Shown here: positions 6,401-14,155 of the stretch, piece after piece
Position numbering within the stretch: position 1 is the stretch's first letter
How the letters are laid out: the number at the start of each line of letters is the position of its first letter
From: JBNKFQ01 sp050289385
Lineage (GTDB): Bacteria > Pseudomonadota > Gammaproteobacteria > Pseudomonadales > Porticoccaceae
NCBI GenBank assembly: GCA_050289385.1
Contig: JBNKFQ010000265.1
Coordinates: forward strand, 1-14,155
Direction of reading: 5' to 3'
DNA length: 14,155 bases
Notes under the pieces: model-generated
What the model was told of the DNA's origin: nothing
Database searches by the model: none
The model's input: only the letters and a program-made list of their open reading frames with translations
Position numbers and translations under genes: made by a program

Positions 6401-6424
6401 TATATTAAATTTGATAAATATACT
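6401..6424 (+). promoter_or_regulatory. Candidate LysR box overlapping a -10 element upstream of scoA
   Basis: TATATT (6401-6406) and AATATA (6417-6422) form a perfect 6-bp dyad with a 10-bp spacer, close to the T-N11-A form of LysR operators. TATACT (6419-6424) is a good -10 without a recognisable -35, as expected of an activator-dependent promoter. It lies in the divergent gap between the LysR gene and scoA. Confidence 0.35.
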
Positions 6425-6527
6425 CTACTGGGCCATGCTTGCAAACTGTTACAACTGCATTCTGCTACCCACTCGAAAAATCCGGTCAGAACGCAAAGCA
6501 AACAACTCTTAACAGGGGGCATCTCAA

Positions 6528-7229
6528 ATGTCGGGTTTCGACAAAGTAGTTACCAGCTACGAAGAAGCAATGGCTGGTCTCGAAGACAATATGACTGTTA
6601 TCGCCGGTGGTTTTGGCCTGTGCGGTATTCCCGAAGGTTTAATCGCACAGATCAAAAAATTGGGCAGCAAAGGGCTAACGGTGGTTTCCAACAATGCTGG
6701 TGTCGATGGTTTTGGCCTGGGTATTTTGCTGGAAGATCGCCAGATCAAAAAAATGATTGCCTCCTACGTCGGAGAAAATGCTCTGTTTGAACAGCAATTG
6801 TTGTCTGGTGAGCTGGAAGTAGAATTGACCCCCCAGGGCACCCTGGCCGAAAAAATGCGCGCTGGTGGTGCCGGTATTCCCGCTTTCTACACGGCCACCG
6901 GTTACGGTACGCCGGTAAGTGAAGGCAAGGAGGTGCGCGAATTCAACGGTCGTCACTACATTCTCGAAGAAGGTATTACCGGCGATTTTGCCATTGTCAA
7001 AGGCTGGAAGGCCGATCGCTATGGCAATGTTATCTATCGCCATACCGCGCAGAATTTCAATCCCATGGCGGCGACGGCAGGCAAAATTACCGTGGTAGAG
7101 GTCGAGGAGATTGTCGAACCGGGTGAACTGGAGCCGAGTCAGATTCATACACCCGGCATCTACGTAGACCGCCTGATTCAGGGTACTTTCGAAAAACGTA
7201 TCGAACAACGCACCGTTCGTCAGGTATAA
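6528..7229 (+). CDS. scoA: 3-oxoacid CoA-transferase (SCOT) subunit A
   Basis: Alpha subunit of succinyl-CoA:3-ketoacid CoA-transferase, which moves CoA from succinyl-CoA to acetoacetate in the cytosol. Residues 20-35 (DNMTVIAGGFGLCGIP) match the subunit-A family signature exactly. SNNAGVDGFGLG (54-65) and the GxxAEKMRAGGAGIPAFYT and YGT segments are also family-typical. Length is 233, normal for subunit A. Start: ATG 6528 is preceded by AGGGGG at suitable spacing. It is followed after 12 bp by subunit B, with the B ribosome-binding site overlapping the A stop region, so the two are co-translated. Close relatives (AtoDA, PcaIJ) use other acids; similarity to ScoA and the nearby HMG-CoA lyase favour acetoacetate. 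Confidence 0.94.
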   Translation: MSGFDKVVTSYEEAMAGLEDNMTVIAGGFGLCGIPEGLIAQIKKLGSKGLTVVSNNAGVDGFGLGILLEDRQIKKMIASYVGENALFEQQLLSGELEVELTPQGTLAEKMRAGGAGIPAFYTATGYGTPVSEGKEVREFNGRHYILEEGITGDFAIVKGWKADRYGNVIYRHTAQNFNPMAATAGKITVVEVEEIVEPGELEPSQIHTPGIYVDRLIQGTFEKRIEQRTVRQV

Positions 7230-7241
7230 GGAGGCGATAGC

Positions 7242-7898
7242 ATGGCACTTTCTCGCGAACAACTGGCAATGCGCGTGGCACGCGAACTGCACGACGGCTA
7301 CTACGTCAACCTTGGCATCGGTATTCCCACCCTGGCGGCCAACTACTTGCCAGAGGGGGTAGAGGTGATGCTGCAGTCGGAAAACGGCTTGCTTGGCATG
7401 GGGCCCTTCCCCACAGAAGAACAGGTGGACGCCGATATGATCAACGCCGGCAAACAGACCGTTACCGCCATCACGGGCGCGTCTATTTTTTCCTCTGCCG
7501 AATCTTTTGCCATGATTCGCGGCGGCCACGTCGATCTCACTGTACTCGGCGCTTTTGAGGTAGATGTGGAAGGCAATATCGCCTCCTGGATGATTCCCGG
7601 CAAACTCATCAAAGGTATGGGCGGCGCGATGGATCTGGTAGCTGGGGCCGAAAACATTATTGTTACCATGACCCACGCCGACAAACACGGCAACTCCAAA
7701 CTGCTACCCAAGTGCAAGTTGCCGCTGACTGGCGCTGGCTGCATCAATCGGGTGATCACCGATCTCGCCTGCGTAGAGATCGCCGAGGGCAAATTCTGGC
7801 TCAAGGAACGTGCACCGGGAGTCTCGGTGGACGAGATTGTGGAAAAAACTGCTGGCGAAATCGTAGTACCAGAGACAGTACCGGAAATGGAATTCTGA
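7242..7898 (+). CDS. scoB: 3-oxoacid CoA-transferase (SCOT) subunit B
   Basis: Beta subunit of the same enzyme; it carries the catalytic glutamate that forms the enzyme-CoA thioester. E47 lies in LQSENGLLG (44-52), an exact match to the subunit-B signature. The N-terminal GYYVNLGIGIPTLAANYLP and the later GGHVDLTVLGAFEVD and MDLV segments are typical. The 218-residue length is standard. AAGGAGG sits 7 bp before ATG 7242, the best ribosome-binding site in the window. It ends at TGA 7896-7898, only 22 bp before a very long perfect hairpin that probably marks the 3' end of the scoAB message. Confidence 0.95.
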   Translation: MALSREQLAMRVARELHDGYYVNLGIGIPTLAANYLPEGVEVMLQSENGLLGMGPFPTEEQVDADMINAGKQTVTAITGASIFSSAESFAMIRGGHVDLTVLGAFEVDVEGNIASWMIPGKLIKGMGGAMDLVAGAENIIVTMTHADKHGNSKLLPKCKLPLTGAGCINRVITDLACVEIAEGKFWLKERAPGVSVDEIVEKTAGEIVVPETVPEMEF

Positions 7899-7920
7899 TC
7901 GTCATATATCGCACCACCCT

Positions 7921-7990
7921 GTCAGGGCCTGTTAACACTAATTTGATTGTCACAACAGTGACAATCAAATTAGTGTTAACAGGCCCTGGC
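7921..7990. repeat. 31-bp perfect inverted repeat with a 4-nt loop, extendable to 33 bp
   Basis: The left arm 7923-7953 (CAGGGCCTGTTAACAC... to ...TTGTCAC) is the exact reverse complement of 7958-7988, separated only by AACA. 7921 and 7990 can also pair, across one G.T position. It begins 22 bp after scoB. The stem is far longer than an ordinary intrinsic terminator and is not followed by a T-run. It could be a very stable 3' end or RNase III target for scoAB mRNA, a copy of a palindromic repeat family, or a small mobile element. The absence of mismatches suggests recent origin or strong maintenance. Confidence 0.9.
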
Positions 7991-8000
7991 GAAAAAAAGT

Positions 8001-8038
8001 TAGTGAAAAAAGGTGCCCTGTTTTTTCACTAGCAGGGC
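8001..8038. terminator. Second hairpin with alternative pairing, possible terminator, related to the long repeat
   Basis: TAGTGAAAAAA (8001-8011) pairs with TTTTTTCACTA (8021-8031) around a 9-nt loop. Alternatively GCCCTG (8015-8020) pairs with CAGGGC (8033-8038). The two foldings exclude each other. Read on the minus strand, GCCCTG...CAGGGC is followed by ACC and a T6 run, which is terminator-like. The segment TTAGTG...AGG..CCCTG repeats the right arm of the neighbouring long palindrome with changes, so the two look like diverged copies. Terminator function is uncertain. Confidence 0.4.
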
Positions 8039-8062
8039 GTCATAATACCCTCACCACTTTCC

Positions 8063-8091
8063 CCGACAGTTTTTCATACACGTTTTATAAT
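8063..8091 (+). promoter_or_regulatory. Upstream sigma70-like promoter for the amidohydrolase gene
   Basis: CCGACA (8063-8068), a 17-bp spacer and a consensus TATAAT (8086-8091). It would give a leader of roughly 190 nt. It could act with, or instead of, the nearer promoter at 8207-8235. Confidence 0.35.
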
Positions 8092-8206
8092 CTCTTGCAT
8101 ACCATTCAGTTATCCGCATAACAGATCGCTACCAGTAAAAATAAACTCCCGGGCGTGGCGACACACGTGTCACGGAGTCAGCCATTTGCGCAAAATGCCG
8201 TATGCC

Positions 8207-8235
8207 TTGAACGAATTCGGGCTTGCTAATATAGT
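8207..8235 (+). promoter_or_regulatory. Sigma70-like promoter for the propeller-amidohydrolase gene
   Basis: TTGAAC (8207-8212), exactly 17 bp, then TATAGT (8230-8235, 5 of 6 matches). Transcription would start near 8242, leaving a leader of about 46 nt before ATG 8288, which follows a GAGAG ribosome-binding site. Confidence 0.5.
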
Positions 8236-8287
8236 CTGAAGTCCTTCCGCTCTACCGATAACAATTGTTAACCAACGAGAGCCGCCC

Positions 8288-11200
8288 ATGACCAAACCAT
8301 TTACACTCACCGCGTACACCGTATTGACAACCTTCCTGCGGGGCATCACTTATCTTCTGATCACCAGCCAGGTGACAATGGCAGATGATATAAACAACAG
8401 CAGCTGGGACGTTAATAACCCGCCAGGTCAGGCATACGACGCCAACATTGATGTTCGCGAAGGCACCTGGATGAATGTAGATGTCAGCCCGGATGGAAAA
8501 ACTCTGGTATTTGATCTGCTCGGTGATCTTTACTTGCTACCGATTGAGGGTGGCGAAGCGCGAGCTCTGACTACTTCCATAGCCTGGGAAATGCAACCAC
8601 GTTTCAGCCCTGATGGTGAATGGCTGGCGTTTACCTCCGACGCCGCTGGCGGCGACAACATTTGGGTAATGAAACGTGACGGCAGCGCCGCCCGCCAAAT
8701 TACTAACGAAGACTTCCGCCTGCTAAACAGCCCGGCATGGAGCCCCGACGGCAACTATATCGCCGCTCGCAAGCATTTTACCTCCAGCCGTTCCCTGGGC
8801 GCTGGCGAAATCTGGCTGTATCACGTGGCGGGCGGCAAAGGCCTGCAATTAAACGAGCGTCCCAACGAACAAAAGGATCTCGGCGAACCTGCATTCACCT
8901 CCGATGGCAGTAAAATCCTGTTCAGCCGTGACTCCACGCCAGGAAAAACCTTTGAATACAGTAAAGACAGCAACAACATCATTTATGAAATTTTCTCCAT
9001 CGACCGCGCCAATGGCAACATCGAACCCCTGGTATCCGGCACGGGCGGTTCAGTGCGACCAACACCTTCACCCGATGGCAAAACCCTCGCTTTCGTGCGC
9101 CGCATTCGCAACCAGAGCAGTATTTTCCTCAAGGACCTGACCACTGGTGAGGAGTATCCGATCTACCAGAATCTAGACCGTGACATGCAGGAAACCTGGG
9201 CCATTCACGGCGTCTACCCGACAATTGCCTGGACTCCAGACAGTCGCGACCTGGTGTTTTGGGCAGGAGGGAAAATTCTCCGCCTCAATACCCGGACCGG
9301 AAAGGTCAGTGGTATCCCCTTCCATGTTAAAACCGAAAAATCCATGCGCCGCGCTGTGAAATTTCCGGTCGATCCGGCACCGAAAACTTTTACCACTCGA
9401 ATGTTGCGCTGGGTTCAGGTGCGGCCTGATGGGCGTCAAGTTGTGTTTCAGGCTCTGGGTCACCTTTACGTCCGCAACTTGCCAAATGGCAAGGCCAAAC
9501 GTCTCACCAGAGATTCCGAGTTTGAGTTCTACCCTGCTTATTCTGCTGACGGCAAGCGAGTAGTGTTTGTAAGCTGGGACGATCAGGACCAGGGAGAAGT
9601 GCGCACAGTCAGTTCCCGCGGCGGTCGCAGCCGTACCATTACCCGACAGCCCGGGGAATATCTGGCACCGCGCTTTTCTCCCGACGGCCAACAGGTCGTG
9701 TTCCAAAAAGTGAGTGGCGGTTACCTGACTTCGCCGCGATACGGCATGCAACCGGGTGTTTACCGGGTCGACTCTGAAGGCAGCCAGGCCTCTCTGGTTA
9801 CCAGGGACGGCAGCGCACCTTTCTTTGCTGCCGACAGCCAGCGCATTTACGTGACCCGCAGTCGTGGATCGGAAGAGAGCGCAAAGCGGGTGCTGGTGAG
9901 TGTCAATCTGCAAGGCAATGATGCGAGAGAGCATGCGATAACCGAGTTTGGTCAGGAGTTTTCCCTTAGCCCCGACGAGCGTACCCTGGCCTTCAGCGAG
10001 CGCTACCAGGTTTACGTAACCCCTTTCACCCATGCTGCCAGGGCGATCGAACTGGGCCCCAAAAGTGACAATCTGCCAATCAAGAGAGTGTCTACCAACG
10101 GCGGCGAATTTCTCAGTTGGAGTGGCCGTGGCAAATTGCATTGGTCGCTGGGAGATACACTCTATTCCGCAACCCTGCCAAACGGCGCCGATTGGCAGGA
10201 AGATGCCAAAGCCATACCAGTGAGTGAACGCTCACTTGGATTTGAGGTTCTCAGTGATGTACCTGAGGGCCGCCTGGCATTGACCAACGCTCGTATTATT
10301 ACCATGGAGGGAGATCGCGTTATCGAACAAGGTGACCTGTTAATCGAGGGGGCTCGCATTGCTGCATTAGGCGAGAGCGGCAAAGTTGCCATTGCAGACG
10401 ACACGCGTCGCATAGACCTGAGCGGGAAAACAGTGATTCCGGGACTGGTCGATGTGCACTGGCACGGCGCCCAGGCGGTCAATGAATTGACTCCTCAACA
10501 AAACTGGGTCAACTATGCCGCTCTTGCCTTTGGCGTAACCACCTTGCACGACCCCTCAAACGACACCTCGGAAATTTTCGCCGCCAGTGAACTGGCCAAA
10601 AGCGGTGCGATCGTGGCGCCGCGTATTTTTTCGACGGGCACCATTTTGTATGGCGCCCGGGAATCCATCACCGCCAAAATCGACAGCCTGGAAGACGCCG
10701 AACAACACCTCAAGCGGCTGCAAGCCCAGGGGGCGTTTTCAGTCAAAAGCTATAACCAGCCGCGACGCGAACAACGCCAGCAAATTCTGGAAGCGGCACG
10801 ACGTAACGGGATAATGGTGGTGCCAGAAGGTGGCTCGTTATTGCAGCACAATCTCACCATGATTGTGGACGGCCACACCGGCATTGAGCACGCTATTCCC
10901 GCAGCCGCAATCTACAATGATGTCAAACAGCTCTGGAGCCAGTCGCAAACCGGCTATACACCCACCATGGTGGTGGGCTATGGAGGCATTTGGGGTGAGA
11001 ATTACTGGTATCAACACAGCAAGGTCTGGAAACACCCGCTGCTGTCCCGCTTTGTACCGCGCCATGTACTTTGGCCACGCTCGATCCGCCGCACCATGGC
11101 GCCGGAAGAGGACTATAACCACTTCAATATTGCCCGTGTCGCCAAGCAGTTACAGGACCTCGGCGTCGGTGTACAACTGGGCGCTCACGGCCAACGGGAA

Positions 11201-11497
11201 GGGTTGGGTGCCCATTGGGAAATGTGGATGTTCGCCCAGGGCGGCATGACACCTTTGCAGGTGTTGCGGGCAGCGACCCTGGACGGCGCGCGCTATCTCG
11301 GTATGGAGGATCATATTGGCTCACTCAAGGCCGGTAAACTCGCTGACCTGGTAATACTCAATGCCAATCCTCTGAAAAATATCCGTCACAGCGATCAGGT
11401 GGACAAAGTTATGGTTAATGGCCGGCTTTACAACGCGGCAACCATGAACGAAATTGGTCTGCGCCAAAAACCGCGAAAACCTTTTTATTTTGAGTAG
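8288..11497 (+). CDS. Exported TolB-like beta-propeller / amidohydrolase fusion protein
   Basis: Large hydrolase of 1069 residues. Residues 1-32 look like a Sec signal (hydrophobic stretch ending ...VTMA before DD), so it is probably periplasmic. From about 55 to 640 there are roughly eleven propeller blades with SPDG-type turns (VSPDGKTLVF, FSPDGEWLAF, WSPDGNYIAA, YSADGKRVVF and others), as in TolB/PD40 proteins. From about 657 the amidohydrolase superfamily domain begins: LTNARIITMEGD, PGLVDVHWHG with metal ligands H724 and H726, K820 (SVKSYNQP, probable carboxylated lysine), H863 and H868 (GHTGIEHA), and the C-terminal GMTPLQVLRAAT...GSLKAGKLADLVILNANPL. At strand 8, where most relatives have a GTD aspartate, this protein reads LGAHGQREGLGAHWE (H967, H976). 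Such fusions are usually guessed to hydrolyse peptides or cyclic amides; the substrate is not known. It appears to be a single-gene unit with its own promoter. Confidence 0.9.
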   Translation: MTKPFTLTAYTVLTTFLRGITYLLITSQVTMADDINNSSWDVNNPPGQAYDANIDVREGTWMNVDVSPDGKTLVFDLLGDLYLLPIEGGEARALTTSIAWEMQPRFSPDGEWLAFTSDAAGGDNIWVMKRDGSAARQITNEDFRLLNSPAWSPDGNYIAARKHFTSSRSLGAGEIWLYHVAGGKGLQLNERPNEQKDLGEPAFTSDGSKILFSRDSTPGKTFEYSKDSNNIIYEIFSIDRANGNIEPLVSGTGGSVRPTPSPDGKTLAFVRRIRNQSSIFLKDLTTGEEYPIYQNLDRDMQETWAIHGVYPTIAWTPDSRDLVFWAGGKILRLNTRTGKVSGIPFHVKTEKSMRRAVKFPVDPAPKTFTTRMLRWVQVRPDGRQVVFQALGHLYVRNLPNGKAKRLTRDSEFEFYPAYSADGKRVVFVSWDDQDQGEVRTVSSRGGRSRTITRQPGEYLAPRFSPDGQQVVFQKVSGGYLTSPRYGMQPGVYRVDSEGSQASLVTRDGSAPFFAADSQRIYVTRSRGSEESAKRVLVSVNLQGNDAREHAITEFGQEFSLSPDERTLAFSERYQVYVTPFTHAARAIELGPKSDNLPIKRVSTNGGEFLSWSGRGKLHWSLGDTLYSATLPNGADWQEDAKAIPVSERSLGFEVLSDVPEGRLALTNARIITMEGDRVIEQGDLLIEGARIAALGESGKVAIADDTRRIDLSGKTVIPGLVDVHWHGAQAVNELTPQQNWVNYAALAFGVTTLHDPSNDTSEIFAASELAKSGAIVAPRIFSTGTILYGARESITAKIDSLEDAEQHLKRLQAQGAFSVKSYNQPRREQRQQILEAARRNGIMVVPEGGSLLQHNLTMIVDGHTGIEHAIPAAAIYNDVKQLWSQSQTGYTPTMVVGYGGIWGENYWYQHSKVWKHPLLSRFVPRHVLWPRSIRRTMAPEEDYNHFNIARVAKQLQDLGVGVQLGAHGQREGLGAHWEMWMFAQGGMTPLQVLRAATLDGARYLGMEDHIGSLKAGKLADLVILNANPLKNIRHSDQVDKVMVNGRLYNAATMNEIGLRQKPRKPFYFE

Positions 11498-11506
11498 CTC
11501 TGTGGG

Positions 11507-11570
11507 TTGAGATGGCCGCTCTCACTTTGCCGTGAATGAGACAATTTCTGGTTCCCACCGGCCATTTCAA
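11507..11570. repeat. 12-bp inverted repeat framing a 40-nt loop between the amidohydrolase gene and acnA
   Basis: TTGAGATGGCCG (11507-11518) pairs with CGGCCATTTCAA (11559-11570): 11 Watson-Crick pairs plus one G.T. The enclosed segment can fold again (TCTCA 11520-11524 with TGAGA 11537-11541). No T-run follows, so it is not a standard terminator. It could be a 3' end of the upstream message, an acnA leader element or an operator pair. A small GACGC/GCGTC hairpin (11588-11603) follows. I see no clear promoter for acnA in 11498-11632. Confidence 0.4.
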
Positions 11571-11632
11571 CTAGCCTTTATGGACACGACGCATCACGGC
11601 GTCAGGGATACATTATGTCAGGAGTCCACCTT

Positions 11633-14155
<2,523 letters not shown>

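Larger units (their letters stand above)
7899..8287. other. 389-bp intergenic region: two related hairpins, then promoter-like sequences
   Basis: No convincing ORF is present. The left third holds the long inverted repeat (7921-7990) and a second hairpin (8001-8038). The right part holds two sigma70-like promoters for the amidohydrolase gene. ACACGTGT at 8163-8170 is a perfect 8-bp palindrome between the promoters. I see nothing further. Confidence 0.6.

Noticed and set aside
6675..7688. 337-codon open frame on the minus strand
   Set aside because: It lies antisense across the end of scoA and most of scoB, both of which carry exact family signatures. Its translation shows no recognisable domain and is rich in His and Phe from codon mirroring.
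7921..7990. Possible integron attC site
   Set aside because: The arms are perfectly complementary with a 4-nt loop. attC sites are imperfect, carry unpaired extrahelical bases and GTTRRRY core boxes, and neither an integrase nor a cassette array is present.
7921..8038. Insertion-sequence remnant or CRISPR
   Set aside because: There is no transposase fragment, no flanking target duplication that I can identify, and no regularly spaced repeats and spacers.
9173..10141. 322-codon open frame on the minus strand
   Set aside because: It is antisense to the propeller part of the 1069-residue protein, with no recognisable domain and no ribosome-binding site. It is a shadow of biased codon use.

Overview
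The window reads as chromosome of a Gram-negative, aerobic, heterotrophic gammaproteobacterium, possibly marine. This rests on a Pseudomonas-like AcnA, a leucine/ketone-body catabolic pair, a Tat-exported hydrolase and a large exported propeller-amidohydrolase, with GC near 50% by eye. No tRNA, rRNA, CRISPR array or intact insertion sequence is visible. The assignment is inference from gene content.

Left part (1-4046): the 3' end of HMG-CoA lyase, a twin-arginine exported phosphotriesterase-family enzyme that resembles true bacterial organophosphate hydrolases, an AraC-type regulator, a GNAT acetyltransferase, and a small P-loop kinase-like gene whose reading frame breaks inside the Walker A region. 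The GNAT and kinase stretch looks more AT-rich than the rest.

Middle part (4047-8287): a promoter-like sequence and a hairpin that displays the Shine-Dalgarno sequence in its loop (CsrA/RsmA-site-like) precede a 40-codon ORF. A nucleoside-phosphorylase-superfamily gene follows. A convergent LysR regulator is divergent from scoAB, which encodes both subunits of 3-oxoacid CoA-transferase. Behind scoB lies a 31-bp perfect inverted repeat followed by a second, apparently related hairpin.

Right part (8288-14155): a 1069-residue exported protein made of a TolB-like beta-propeller and a C-terminal amidohydrolase, then acnA (aconitase A), which runs off the window and keeps all three Fe-S cysteines.

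Functional links: HMG-CoA lyase releases acetoacetate and acetyl-CoA at the end of leucine breakdown. ScoAB activates acetoacetate to acetoacetyl-CoA using succinyl-CoA, and AcnA belongs to the TCA cycle that supplies succinyl-CoA and burns acetyl-CoA. The LysR protein is the natural candidate regulator of scoAB. The most interesting items are the phosphotriesterase with a remodelled pocket and shortened loop 7, the frameshifted P-loop gene, the SD-in-loop hairpin, and the long perfect palindrome.
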